DNA of 44,984 nt from positions 1 to 44,984 of the forward strand of contig CACNHI010000003.1 of assembly GCA_902620265.1 (NCBI GenBank), written 5' to 3'. The notes beneath the pieces were generated by a model. It saw only the letters and a program-made list of their open reading frames with translations, was not told the origin of the DNA and ran no database searches. Below are positions 1-9,064 of the stretch, piece after piece. Within the stretch, counting starts at the first letter, position 1. Every line of letters starts with the position of its first letter. A program made the position numbers and the translations under genes. Origin of the DNA: an uncultured Pelagibacteraceae bacterium. Lineage in GTDB: Bacteria > Pseudomonadota > Alphaproteobacteria > Pelagibacterales > Pelagibacteraceae.

Positions 1-1
1 G

Positions 2-772
2 GTTCCAGCAATAAATGTAAATGACTCAGTTACAAAATCAAAATTTGATAACTTATATGGATGTAGAGAAAGTTTAGTAGATGGTATCAAGAGAGCTACA
101 GATGTGATGATGTCAGGAAAAGTTGCGATCGTCGCAGGCTTTGGTGATGTCGGCAAAGGAAGTGCTGCATCTTTAAGACAAAGTGGTGCAAGAGTAATGA
201 TAACAGAGACAGATCCAATTTGTGCACTACAAGCTGCCATGGAAGGATACGAAGTTGTTCTTATGGATGAGATGATAGGTCAAGCCGATATTGTTGTTAC
301 CGCTACTGGTAATAAAGATATAGTTACCGCTGACCACATGAGAGCTATGAAAGATAGATCAATTTTGTGTAATATTGGCCACTTTGATAATGAAATACAA
401 GTTGAGGCTTTAAAAAATTATAAATGGGATGAGATTAAACCACAAGTTCATGAAATTACTTTTCCGGATAATAAAAGATTAATTCTATTAGCAGAGGGTA
501 GATTGGTAAATCTAGGATGCGCAACTGGCCATCCAAGTTTTGTAATGAGTGCATCTTTTACAAATCAAGTTACAGCACAAATAGAATTATGGAACAATTC
601 AGAAAAATACGAAAAGAAAGTCTATGTTTTACCAAAGCATCTTGATGAAAAAGTTGCTAGATTACACCTAGAAAAAGTTGGAGCGAAACTAACTCCTTTA
701 TCTAAAGATCAAGCAGATTACATAAGTGTAAAACCAGAAGGTCCATACAAACCAGATGCGTATCGCTACTAA
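2..772 (+). CDS. ahcY: Adenosylhomocysteinase, 3' part (5' end outside window)
   Basis: Hydrolyses S-adenosylhomocysteine to adenosine and homocysteine in the methyl cycle, using bound NAD. The frame is open from base 2, so the gene starts before the window; the first visible residues ([20 protein letters not shown]) are the conserved segment just before the NAD domain. The Rossmann motif AGFGDVGKG follows, then the TATGNKD and [10 protein letters not shown] segments, and the protein ends in the typical KPDAYRY tail, so the C-terminus is intact. The stop overlaps the next gene by 17 bases. The leader is not visible, so any SAM/SAH riboswitch cannot be judged. Confidence 0.97.
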   Translation, partial: VPAINVNDSVTKSKFDNLYGCRESLVDGIKRATDVMMSGKVAIVAGFGDVGKGSAASLRQSGARVMITETDPICALQAAMEGYEVVLMDEMIGQADIVVTATGNKDIVTADHMRAMKDRSILCNIGHFDNEIQVEALKNYKWDEIKPQVHEITFPDNKRLILLAEGRLVNLGCATGHPSFVMSASFTNQVTAQIELWNNSEKYEKKVYVLPKHLDEKVARLHLEKVGAKLTPLSKDQADYISVKPEGPYKPDAYRY

Positions 773-2198
773 CAGTAGCAAGATTGATATATCTAAAGAA
801 AACAAAACAGCCTCTTTAGCTAAAATTTTTTCAACATTTCTTAATAAAGGGGATATTGTCTTTCTTTACGGAGAGATTGGAGCTGGGAAAACTACATTTA
901 TAAGATACCTTATAAACTATCTGCAATTAAGATCGAAGAAATCCTTAAGCGAGGTTACAAGTCCAACCTTCAATATTATGAATGAGTATCAAATTAAAAA
1001 TTTAATTATAAATCATTTTGATCTCTTCAGAATAGAAAAGACAAAAGATCTTCAAAATACTGGTTTATTTAATGACCACAAAAGCAAACTCACTTTAGTC
1101 GAATGGCCCGAAAAAATTATATCCAAGCCTAAAAGCAGATATGAACTTTTTTTTACCTTTAATAAAAATACTAATAAAAGATTTATAAAAATTAAAAAAA
1201 TAATATTTGATTTAGAAATTAATGAATATCCTGGAGAAAATAAATATGTTCAGATTAAGGGCGATGCTTCATTTAGAACATTTTTTAGAAAATCCAAAGG
1301 TAAAAAAAGCTCTATTATTGTTTATTGTAAAAAAGATAAGAAAAAAAATCTTTTGGATTACGATGCTATTAATAACAATTTAATTAAAAATAAAATTATT
1401 GCCCCAAAGCTTTATCTCCAAAACTATAAAAATAATTTTATAGAAATAGAGGATCTTGGTAATAAAACAATTTTCGACATTTTTTCAAAAAAAAATAGTC
1501 ATAAAAATCTAAAAATTTACAAAGACATAATATTATCATTACTCAAAATTCAGAAGATTAAAACAAAAAAGATAAAAAATTTTATGGGTGATTACTATAA
1601 AGTCCCAGTATATACAAATGCGAAGATTTTTGATGAGGCAAAACTTTTTTGTGATTGGTATGTAGCTGCTAATAAAAAGAAGAAAGATATTAAAAAAATA
1701 AATTTACAGCTGAAAAAAATAATTAAATCTTTAATTAAAAAAATAATGTTAAAAAATGACACTTTTGTACATAGAGATTTTCATATATCTAATATAATTC
1801 CATGCAAAAACTCATATGGTATTTTAGATTCGCAAGATGCAGTTATAGGGAATAAAGCTTATGATTTGGCTTCTTTAATAGATGATGTAAGATTTCAAAC
1901 TAGCAGAAAACTTAAAGCAAAACTTCTAAGTTACTATATTGATATTAATAAAAACAAAATTAATAAAATAGAATTTGAAAATGACTTTTATATTTTATCT
2001 GTGCTAAGAAATTTAAAAATTATAGGAATTTTTACGAGACTTTCTCTTAGAGACCAAAAAAACCAATATTTAAAATTAATCCCATATGCTTGGAAATTAA
2101 TAGAAAACCGTATTAAAAATAAGCCAGTTTTTAAAGATCTTAAATTTTTTTTAAATAAAAACTTTTCAGCTAAACTTAGAAAAAAATATGCAAATTGA
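756..2198 (+). CDS. Fused TsaE ATPase and AmgK-like sugar kinase
   Basis: Two domains in one 480-residue chain. Residues 1-150 are TsaE, the ATPase that supports the TsaD complex making N6-threonylcarbamoyladenosine in tRNA: Walker [10 protein letters not shown] at 39-47, [10 protein letters not shown] near 69-78, HFDLFRI at 87-93, VEWPE near 115-119. Residues about 165-480 are an aminoglycoside-phosphotransferase-fold kinase: GDASFRTFF at 169-177, catalytic-loop HRDFHISN at 339-346 and metal-site ILDSQD at 356-361, as in AmgK (anomeric kinase for N-acetylmuramate/N-acetylglucosamine). The fusion is a known alphaproteobacterial arrangement. It overlaps ahcY by 17 bases and the MurU-like gene by 11, which supports the AmgK assignment; exact substrate is inferred. 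Confidence 0.9.
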   Translation: MRIATNSSKIDISKENKTASLAKIFSTFLNKGDIVFLYGEIGAGKTTFIRYLINYLQLRSKKSLSEVTSPTFNIMNEYQIKNLIINHFDLFRIEKTKDLQNTGLFNDHKSKLTLVEWPEKIISKPKSRYELFFTFNKNTNKRFIKIKKIIFDLEINEYPGENKYVQIKGDASFRTFFRKSKGKKSSIIVYCKKDKKKNLLDYDAINNNLIKNKIIAPKLYLQNYKNNFIEIEDLGNKTIFDIFSKKNSHKNLKIYKDIILSLLKIQKIKTKKIKNFMGDYYKVPVYTNAKIFDEAKLFCDWYVAANKKKKDIKKINLQLKKIIKSLIKKIMLKNDTFVHRDFHISNIIPCKNSYGILDSQDAVIGNKAYDLASLIDDVRFQTSRKLKAKLLSYYIDINKNKINKIEFENDFYILSVLRNLKIIGIFTRLSLRDQKNQYLKLIPYAWKLIENRIKNKPVFKDLKFFLNKNFSAKLRKKYAN

Positions 2199-2880
2199 TA
2201 CAGCAATCATATTATGTGCAGGTTATGGGAAAAGGTTGCTACCTTTAACCAAAACATTACCTAAACCTTTGTTGAAAATTGGAGAGTCCACACTATTAGA
2301 AAAAACAATTAAATTAATTGAACAACTCAAAATAAAAAAAATTAAAATTAATATTTTTTATCTCTCAGATGAGATAAAAAAATTTGTAAATCAACTGAAT
2401 ACAAATATAGATATTGAGTTAATAGAGGACGGAAATGAAATCCTTGATACAGGAGGTGGTATTTTTAATATGATAAAAAATTCTGCTGAGGAAAATTTTT
2501 TAGTTTTTAATTCAGATACTTTATGGAATATCCATTATAATAAATATATATTAGAAATGACCAATCTTTATTTTAAGAAAAAAATTAATAATATTTTACT
2601 AGTTGTTCATAAAGACTTGAGTTTTGATAAAAGATTACAGGGTGATTTTAGTTTAGTTAACGAGAAACTTACAAAAGATAACAATAAAAAATTTATATAT
2701 ACTGGATGTCAAATAATTAATAAAAATATTTTTTCTAAAACTATAAAAAAAAAATTTTCAATGAATGAAATATGGTCCAGTCAAATGAAGGAGTCCCAAC
2801 TTTTTGGTTATGAGAGTAATCTTGAATTTTTACACACAACAGATCTAATGATTTATAACAAAATATTAAAAAACCAATAA
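2188..2880 (+). CDS. murU: MurU-like sugar-1-phosphate nucleotidyltransferase
   Basis: A 230-residue nucleotidyltransferase expected to make UDP-N-acetylmuramate from N-acetylmuramate-1-phosphate, bypassing MurA/MurB-dependent synthesis. The N-terminus carries the family signature: AIILCAGYGKRLLPLT followed by KTLPKPLL (residues 6-29), the pyrophosphorylase loop and substrate lysine. The FNSDTLW segment supplies a metal-binding Asp. The size matches MurU rather than longer GlmU/GalU enzymes, and the upstream kinase domain is AmgK-like. It overlaps that gene by 11 bases and its 3' end overlaps convergent gpmA by 15. Another NDP-sugar pyrophosphorylase role is possible. Confidence 0.82.
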   Translation: MQIDTAIILCAGYGKRLLPLTKTLPKPLLKIGESTLLEKTIKLIEQLKIKKIKINIFYLSDEIKKFVNQLNTNIDIELIEDGNEILDTGGGIFNMIKNSAEENFLVFNSDTLWNIHYNKYILEMTNLYFKKKINNILLVVHKDLSFDKRLQGDFSLVNEKLTKDNNKKFIYTGCQIINKNIFSKTIKKKFSMNEIWSSQMKESQLFGYESNLEFLHTTDLMIYNKILKNQ

Positions 2881-3582
2881 ATCCTGAGCTCTATCTTGAT
2901 CAAGATATCTGCACTTAATAATCTTTAATTTTTGATCTAATTCAATATGAAGTGGATTGCCCGTCGGTATCTCAAGTTTAGTAATCTGTTTTTCGTCTAA
3001 TTTGAATAAAAACTTACAAAGTGCTCTTACTGAATTTCCATGTGCTGATATAAGAATATTTTTATCGTTTTTTATTTCGATATTAATTTTTTTAGTAAAA
3101 TAATTAACCACTCTATCATAAGTATCTTTAAGAGACTCTGTATCTGGAATATTTTCTTTTGGAATATTTTTATAAATATCTATATTAATTGGATGGTAAG
3201 GACTATTTTGGTTTAAAGGGTCAGGTCTTATATTCCATGATCGTCTAAACTCATGTATTTTTTTTTCTCCAAGTTTATTTTTCATTTCCTCTTTGTTCAA
3301 ACCTGTAAGCGATCCATAGTGTCTCTCATTAAGCTCCCAGGCTTTTGTGAACTCAGAATTATTTCTGATTGTATTTTTAATTAACTTTAACGTATTTATT
3401 GCTCTTAATTGGTAAGAGGTGAAAAATAAGTCAATTTTAACATTTGTTGATTTTATTACCTCTCCTGCCTTACAAGCTTCTAATTTTCCATGTGGGGTTA
3501 AATCCACATCTACCCACCCAGTGAATTTTTTTTGCAAATTCCATTCACTTTGTCCGTGTCTTACTAAAAATAAATGACTCAT
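2866..3582 (-). CDS. gpmA: 2,3-bisphosphoglycerate-dependent phosphoglycerate mutase
   Basis: Interconverts 3- and 2-phosphoglycerate in glycolysis/gluconeogenesis. The 238-residue protein begins with the phosphohistidine signature LVRHGQSEWN (residues 6-15), has the acid/substrate motif ELNERHYGSLTGLNKEE and the second catalytic histidine in SAHGNSVRAL near the C-terminal quarter. Length is that of the cofactor-dependent dPGM family. It runs against murU with a 15-base tail-to-tail overlap and diverges from the VanZ-like gene with only 31 bases between starts. Confidence 0.95.
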   Translation of the reverse strand: MSHLFLVRHGQSEWNLQKKFTGWVDVDLTPHGKLEACKAGEVIKSTNVKIDLFFTSYQLRAINTLKLIKNTIRNNSEFTKAWELNERHYGSLTGLNKEEMKNKLGEKKIHEFRRSWNIRPDPLNQNSPYHPINIDIYKNIPKENIPDTESLKDTYDRVVNYFTKKINIEIKNDKNILISAHGNSVRALCKFLFKLDEKQITKLEIPTGNPLHIELDQKLKIIKCRYLDQDRAQDLLVF

Positions 3583-3613
3583 ATAAAAAATTTAAATATA
3601 AGAAAACTGTATC

Positions 3614-4000
3614 ATGTTTAAATCATTATTTTATTTAATAAATACACTATTTGCAATTTTCTACTTATTCCCAGGAAGTATATTGGGATTTATATTATAT
3701 AAAGACTTGAATAGACAGCCTCAACTAACAGATGACTTTAATCTTTTATTATTAAATTTCTCATCTAATCATGTTTATGCTTTTTTGTTTCTTTCATTTT
3801 TTGGATTTTTACTTTTTTTTGAAAAAAAAAAGAAAATTGTTCTTACTTATTTTTTTTTAATATCTTTTTTATTTGAGATACTTCACATATTAGTACCAAA
3901 CAGAAGTTTCCAGATTTCTGATTTATATGGGAATATATTGGGTATATTAATATCATTAATATTATTTTTATGTTTTTCTTATGTTAAAAAAAAAATTTAA
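3614..4000 (+). CDS. VanZ-like small membrane protein
   Basis: A 128-residue protein with about four predicted membrane helices (near residues 3-27, 50-68, 73-92 and 104-123). The stretch HILVPNRSFQISDLYGNILG resembles the VanZ-like signature, in which an acidic helix end is followed by a conserved Arg and an Asp-x-x-x-Asn motif. VanZ-family proteins are of largely unknown biochemical role; some alter glycopeptide resistance. A run of ten A residues codes the KKKK loop near residue 75. It overlaps the following nuclease gene by 20 bases, suggesting translational coupling. Confidence 0.7.
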   Translation: MFKSLFYLINTLFAIFYLFPGSILGFILYKDLNRQPQLTDDFNLLLLNFSSNHVYAFLFLSFFGFLLFFEKKKKIVLTYFFLISFLFEILHILVPNRSFQISDLYGNILGILISLILFLCFSYVKKKI

Positions 4001-4490
4001 CATTCTTTTACTTTTATTATTTTTTATCTCAATTAATGCTTATGCTGAAGTAATTGAAGGAAAGGCTTTAGTGATTGATGGTGATACAATTAAAATTAAA
4101 AACAACAAAATTAGATTATCTGGTATTGATGCACCCGAGAAAAATCAATCATGTAAAAAGATTTTTTTGAGCATTCAATTTTTATCTTTTCATAAAAAAT
4201 ACCCATGTGGGAAAATCTCAGCAAAAAAACTAAAAAAATTATTAAATAACCAATTAATATTATGTAAAATAGAAAATGTAGATAGATACAAAAGGAAGCT
4301 TGCAACTTGTTATAAGAATAAATTAAATATTAATTCTTGGCTTGTTAGAAATGGACATGCCTTAGCTTATGTTAGGTATTCAAAAAAATATGTTATTCAA
4401 GAAAAAGAGGCAGCAAGGGATAAATTAGGTTTATGGCAGGGTACATTTGAAAAACCATGGAATTGGAGAAAAAATGAAAAAAGAAAATAA
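3981..4490 (+). CDS. Secreted staphylococcal-nuclease-like (thermonuclease) protein
   Basis: A 169-residue SNase-fold protein. Residues 1-22 form a hydrophobic signal peptide ending AYA. The family core follows: VIDGDTIKI (about 31-39), IRLSGIDAPEKNQ with the catalytic Arg, VDRYKRKLATCY with the second Arg region, and WLVRNGHALAY then the GLWQGTFEKPWNWR tail. Ca-dependent cleavage of nucleic acid in the periplasm or outside is expected; such proteins could help harvest phosphate and nucleosides. It lies between the VanZ-like and transglycosylase-like genes with overlaps at both ends. Confidence 0.88.
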   Translation: MLKKKFNILLLLLFFISINAYAEVIEGKALVIDGDTIKIKNNKIRLSGIDAPEKNQSCKKIFLSIQFLSFHKKYPCGKISAKKLKKLLNNQLILCKIENVDRYKRKLATCYKNKLNINSWLVRNGHALAYVRYSKKYVIQEKEAARDKLGLWQGTFEKPWNWRKNEKRK

Positions 4491-5073
4491 TATTTTAATT
4501 TTAGTACTCTGTTTATTTCTTTTTTCTTGCTCATCTATTCCTAAAAATACTGCAGACGGTTGTTCCATATTTTCTGAAAGATATCTTTGGTACAAGCATG
4601 CGAAAAATACTGAAAAAAAATGGGGAACACCAATATACTTGCAGCTTGCTATTATCAAAATGGAGTCTGATTTTGACTGGCTTGCAAAACCAAAAAGAAA
4701 TAAAATTTTCAAAGTTATTCCTTATAAAAGACCATCCTCATCCTTTGGATATTCTCAAGCAGTTAAAGGAACATGGAAACAATATAAACAAGAAACAAAC
4801 AATCCTTTGGCAACAAGGACTAGATTCAAAGATAGTGTAGATTTTATTGGATGGTACACAAATAAAACAGAAAAAATATTAAAAATTTCAAAAAAAGATG
4901 CATTTAGACAGTATATTGCTTATCATGAGGGTTGGGGAAACTATAAAAACTATAAAAAAAATTCAAAAGTTATATCTTTAGCCAAGAAGGTACAAACACA
5001 GTCTAAAAAATATAAATCACAATTGTTAAGTTGCCAAAATTCTCTCAAAACAAGAAAATATATTATTTTTTAA
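4474..5073 (+). CDS. Lytic-transglycosylase-like (SLT-type) lipoprotein
   Basis: A 199-residue exported protein; the ATG at 4474 is preferred over an in-frame ATG at 4447 because it opens directly into the signal peptide MKKENNILILVLCLFLFSC. The Cys in LFSC is a plausible lipobox. The mature part has LAIIKMESDFDW, with Glu in the place of the transglycosylase catalytic acid, and SSSFGYSQAVKGTWKQYK, the Gly-Tyr-Ser/Gln segment of SLT domains, then YHEGWGNYKN. It probably cuts peptidoglycan glycan strands from the outer membrane. It overlaps the nuclease gene by 17 bases and the convergent pump gene by 11. Confidence 0.72.
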   Translation: MKKENNILILVLCLFLFSCSSIPKNTADGCSIFSERYLWYKHAKNTEKKWGTPIYLQLAIIKMESDFDWLAKPKRNKIFKVIPYKRPSSSFGYSQAVKGTWKQYKQETNNPLATRTRFKDSVDFIGWYTNKTEKILKISKKDAFRQYIAYHEGWGNYKNYKKNSKVISLAKKVQTQSKKYKSQLLSCQNSLKTRKYIIF

Positions 5074-8000
5074 TTAAGTGATTCTTTAATTCGATATCAA
5101 CAGCATCAATTCGTTTAGTATTCTTTGCTAACATCAGGTACATGGTTGGAGTTACATATAGTGTAAAAAATGTTGATATAATCATGCCTCCTAAAATAGT
5201 AGACCCAACAGCAAGTCTAGAGCCTTCACCAGCCCCAGGTCCAATATTTCCAATAACCAAAGGAACCATTGCTATCATTGTACTAAGAGATGTCATTATA
5301 ATAGGTCTGAATCTCATATCGCACGCTTCCTTTATTGCATTATCAATATTTTTTCCAGATGCTCTAAGTTGATTTGCAAAATCTACAATTAAGATACTAT
5401 TTTTTGTAGATATACCAATGAGAATAACAAGAGCAATTTGTGAAAAAATATTGATTGAACTATTTAAAAAAAGAATGAAAACCAATCCACCAAATACAGC
5501 TAGTGGAACAGTCATTATTATTATAAATGGATGAATAAACGAGTTGAAAGTAGCTGCCATAACTAAATAAGCAGTTATTAATGCTAAAGCAAATATTATA
5601 AATAATTCATTTGATGTTTCTTTTAACTCTTCAGATTTTCCCTTCCAAGAAATCTGACTCTGAGGTGAAACATTTTCCATGGTTTTTTCTAAATATTTAA
5701 TTGCTTCACTTAATGAATATCCTTCATTGATATTAGCGGATATAGTTACCGCTCTTTGTCTGTTATATCTTGAAAGAATTTTGGCTGATCCTTCTTCCTT
5801 AAAATCAACTAAATTTGCCAGTGATATAAGTTTTGAGTTATTTTCAGATCTTACAAATATTTTTGCTAAACTTTCTTTACTTCTTCTATCTGACAAATAT
5901 TTTTGTACTATAATTGGATACTCTTTTCCAAGTTTATTAAATGTTGTAACAGTTTTTCCACCATAAAGAGTTTCTAAAGTCTTACCTATTTGGTCTGTTG
6001 ATACCCCTAAATCTTTTACCTTATTTTTGTTGATAATTAATTTCACCTCTGGTTTATTTTTAGAATAATCTGACTCAATTCTTGACAAATTTTTATTTTT
6101 TCTTAATTCTGATATTAAGTTATTCTGAATTTGCTCAAGCTCCTCATAAGATGATCCTAAAATTACCATTTGAACTGGTTTGTTATAATTTGAAACTCTT
6201 ATTGATTGTGGTGAAATAGGGAAAGCAATTGCTTGTGGATTAGTTACTATTTTTCCTATGGCTTCTCTCATAACTGATTGTGTATTTTTGCTTCTATCGT
6301 CCCAGTGATTAAGTAAAGCTATTATTATAAAAGTATTAAACGAATTACTTGATCTGCCAAAACCTGGAACTCGCATTATAAATCTTCTATACGGGCTATT
6401 TTCTTCCTGCAACAAAGGAATTAATTTAGATTCTATTTCTTGCGCCCTTTCTTGTGTGTACTCAAATGAGCTTCCTTCATCAGTCATTCCAATTACTAAA
6501 TATGCACCTCTATCTTCAAGAGGAAGCAATTCTTTTTTTGAAAAATTAAATAATAATATAGAAGAAATAATTACTAAAATCATAAATGAAATTATTAAAC
6601 CTTGTTTATCGAGAAAATAATTAAGACTTTCTTTATAAAATTTTAGAAACGATTTAAAAAAATTATTAAACTTACTTATAATTTTATTTTGTTTAGTCTT
6701 TAGTGTTAAAAATCTACTTCCAAGCATTGGAGATAAGGTTAGTGCAACAAATGATGAAATAACTACGGAAAAAGATAACGCAATTGCAGTTTCTCTAAAT
6801 AAGGTTCCAGAAATTCCCTTTATGAAAATCAGTGGTAAAAAGACAGCAACCAATATCAAGGTAGTAGCAATAATTGCAAAAGTAATTTGCTTTGATCCTT
6901 TATAAGCTGCTACAAGCGGTTTTTCTCCATTTTCAATTCTTCGATAAATTGCATCTGTCATTATGACTGAGTCATCTGTAATTATTCCAATTGCTAAGAT
7001 AAAGGACAATAGAACAAAAATATTTATTGATAGATCAAAAATATAAATTCCCAAAAAAGATGCAATTAAACTTACTGGAAGTGCAACTGCCGGAACTATC
7101 ACTGCTTTTAAATTTCCAAGAAACAAATAAATAATAATTACTACTAATATAAAAGCTATTAAAAGAGTTTTGTATACTTCATTAATTGCTGCTCCGACAT
7201 AGTTTGCTCTATTAAATGCAACTTCTATATTTAATCCATCTGGCAAAGACTTTCTAACTTCTTTTAGTTTTTTTTTGATATCTTTTGACAGTTCGACAGT
7301 TGATGCCCCACTTCTAGCGTAAATACCTATACCTACTGTTCTTAAGTTAAGATTATCTTTTCTTTGTGCCTTAAATAATGTTTTTTCTGAAACAGGGCCA
7401 AATTCAACCTCAGCAACATCAGATAATTTTACAATGTTGTCTTTGTTCTTTTTTAAGGGCAAGCTTTTTAGTTGGTCAATAGTTGTATATGATTTGTCTA
7501 GATTTAGAGTAAGATCAACATTGGTTGCTTCTAAAGTTCCAGCTGGAAGACTAACGTTTTCGCTTCTGAGTGCATTTTCTAATTCTTGTATGGTTAAATC
7601 ATTAGCAGCTAATTTTATTGGATCTATCCAAATCCTTACACTTAATTCCCTCAGACCACCTACTAAAATTCTTCCAACATTTTTAATACTTGAAAATCTA
7701 TCAACTAAATATCTCTCTGCATAATCTCCCAATTCTAAATCACTCCATGTGGGAGAAGATAGCGCTATCCACATAGTTGTTGTAAAACCTGCAGCCTGTT
7801 TTAAGATTTGTGGAGCCTCTGCCTCAGTGGGTAAATTATCTGCAACCCTGGCCACTCTTTCTCTTATATCATTTGCAGCATTGTCTAAATCCATTTCTGT
7901 ATCAAACTCAATACTAATTGTACTTCTTCCATTTTCAGAAACAGAGTCAATATTTTTAATACCTTCTGCTCCACCGATTACATCCTCTAAAACCTGAGTA

Positions 8001-8191
8001 ACTTCCTGATCAATTATTGGTGCTGATGCGGATTTGTAATCCACTTTTACCTGAACAACGGGTGGCTGAAGACCTGACGGTAATTCTCTTACAGGCAATT
8101 TCCAAAATACAAATATGCCAAATAAAACTAATATAAGAGACATAACCCAAGAGACTACCGGTCTTCGTATACTTAAATCAGTTATAAACAT
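5063..8191 (-). CDS. RND (HAE1-type) efflux pump, inner-membrane permease
   Basis: A full-length 1042-residue RND permease of the AcrB/MexB class that couples proton entry to substrate export. It starts with the amphipathic MFITDLSIRRPV and TM1 (about 12-30), has a long periplasmic loop, and TM4 carries the proton-relay pair Asp406-Asp407 (GIITDDSVIMTDAIYRR). A second large loop follows, and TM10 has the relay lysine in GISTKNSILIVDFANQ, then RFRPIIMTSLSTM. All key residues are present. It directly follows its adaptor gene on the same strand without spacer; no outer-membrane channel gene is in the window. Substrate is unknown. Confidence 0.95.
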   Translation of the reverse strand: MFITDLSIRRPVVSWVMSLILVLFGIFVFWKLPVRELPSGLQPPVVQVKVDYKSASAPIIDQEVTQVLEDVIGGAEGIKNIDSVSENGRSTISIEFDTEMDLDNAANDIRERVARVADNLPTEAEAPQILKQAAGFTTTMWIALSSPTWSDLELGDYAERYLVDRFSSIKNVGRILVGGLRELSVRIWIDPIKLAANDLTIQELENALRSENVSLPAGTLEATNVDLTLNLDKSYTTIDQLKSLPLKKNKDNIVKLSDVAEVEFGPVSEKTLFKAQRKDNLNLRTVGIGIYARSGASTVELSKDIKKKLKEVRKSLPDGLNIEVAFNRANYVGAAINEVYKTLLIAFILVVIIIYLFLGNLKAVIVPAVALPVSLIASFLGIYIFDLSINIFVLLSFILAIGIITDDSVIMTDAIYRRIENGEKPLVAAYKGSKQITFAIIATTLILVAVFLPLIFIKGISGTLFRETAIALSFSVVISSFVALTLSPMLGSRFLTLKTKQNKIISKFNNFFKSFLKFYKESLNYFLDKQGLIISFMILVIISSILLFNFSKKELLPLEDRGAYLVIGMTDEGSSFEYTQERAQEIESKLIPLLQEENSPYRRFIMRVPGFGRSSNSFNTFIIIALLNHWDDRSKNTQSVMREAIGKIVTNPQAIAFPISPQSIRVSNYNKPVQMVILGSSYEELEQIQNNLISELRKNKNLSRIESDYSKNKPEVKLIINKNKVKDLGVSTDQIGKTLETLYGGKTVTTFNKLGKEYPIIVQKYLSDRRSKESLAKIFVRSENNSKLISLANLVDFKEEGSAKILSRYNRQRAVTISANINEGYSLSEAIKYLEKTMENVSPQSQISWKGKSEELKETSNELFIIFALALITAYLVMAATFNSFIHPFIIIMTVPLAVFGGLVFILFLNSSINIFSQIALVILIGISTKNSILIVDFANQLRASGKNIDNAIKEACDMRFRPIIMTSLSTMIAMVPLVIGNIGPGAGEGSRLAVGSTILGGMIISTFFTLYVTPTMYLMLAKNTKRIDAVDIELKNHLIKK

Positions 8192-9061
8192 TTATTTTTT
8201 AATTGGTTTAATTTTCCCTTTTGGATTTACTTTTTTTAGACCTTCTGCAACAATTAGATCTCCTTCATTTAATCCTGAAATTACCTCTATAAATCCCTCA
8301 TCCCTATTTCCAATTTGAATTTGAATTTTTTCTAAACTATTATCATCAAGCACTCTATATACAAAAGAGCTTTCTCCCTCTAGCATCACACTTGTGTCAG
8401 GAACTGATAGGGAATTTCTTTCATTAAATTTCACGCTTACTTCAAGTAGTGACCCTGGTATTAACTCATAATCTTTGTTATTTATTCTAATCCTCGTTAG
8501 CAAACTTCTTGTATCTGCACTGATTCTGCTTGAATAACCTTCCACTTTTCCTGAGAAAAGTTTATTTTTTAATCCCGAAAATTTTACATCTACAGGCAAA
8601 TTTTTTTTAATAACTGGCGCAAATGACTCAGGTATTTTTAAATCGGCGAATATTACTGAACTATCATCTAAGGTTATAATAAGAGAATTATCAGATCCTA
8701 GGACATCCTCAGTTATACCTCTATAACCTAGTACACCACTAAATGGTGCAATAATGTCTTTATCCTTTAATTTCACTATTAAAGATCCTTTCTCAACATA
8801 ATTATCTAATTTTAGTTCTGAAATAAGGTCACTTTTTTGAATCCGATACGATTTTGTTTTTTTTGAGATCGCAGTTCCAAAACTATCGATTCTCTCTGAG
8901 AAGACTTTTTCAGAAACTAATTTGACTATAATTCCAGGAGGTGGTCTTTTGCTGAATTTTTTTTTAAAATGGTTTCCAACCATTGTTCTTCCAACTACAA
9001 CAATCGCAATTATTATAAAAAAAACTACAACACCAATTAAAACTTTTTTTGAATTTTTCAT
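8192..9061 (-). CDS. RND periplasmic adaptor (HlyD/MFP family), short and apparently hairpin-less
   Basis: A 289-residue adaptor that should bridge the permease in the periplasm. A single N-terminal membrane helix (about 7-24) anchors it. The first lipoyl half (about 68-98, ending VEKGSLIVKLKD) runs straight into the second half (IIAPFSGVLGYRGI, about 103-115), so the long alpha-helical hairpin normally inserted here is missing. Beta-barrel and membrane-proximal segments follow (VKFSGLKNKLFSGKV; GLNEGDLIVAEGL). The stop is immediately next to the permease start, so the pair is coupled. AcrA-type adaptors are nearer 390 residues; the difference matches the absent hairpin. Confidence 0.9.
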   Translation of the reverse strand: MKNSKKVLIGVVVFFIIIAIVVVGRTMVGNHFKKKFSKRPPPGIIVKLVSEKVFSERIDSFGTAISKKTKSYRIQKSDLISELKLDNYVEKGSLIVKLKDKDIIAPFSGVLGYRGITEDVLGSDNSLIITLDDSSVIFADLKIPESFAPVIKKNLPVDVKFSGLKNKLFSGKVEGYSSRISADTRSLLTRIRINNKDYELIPGSLLEVSVKFNERNSLSVPDTSVMLEGESSFVYRVLDDNSLEKIQIQIGNRDEGFIEVISGLNEGDLIVAEGLKKVNPKGKIKPIKK

Positions 9062-9064
9062 AAA

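Noticed and set aside
1988..2206. Minus-strand 72-codon frame under the kinase domain
   Set aside because: Antisense of the conserved kinase C-terminus and murU start; no features of its own.
5142..8318. Plus-strand frames opposite the RND permease
   Set aside because: Low-complexity shadow frames; the minus-strand permease is complete with all motifs.
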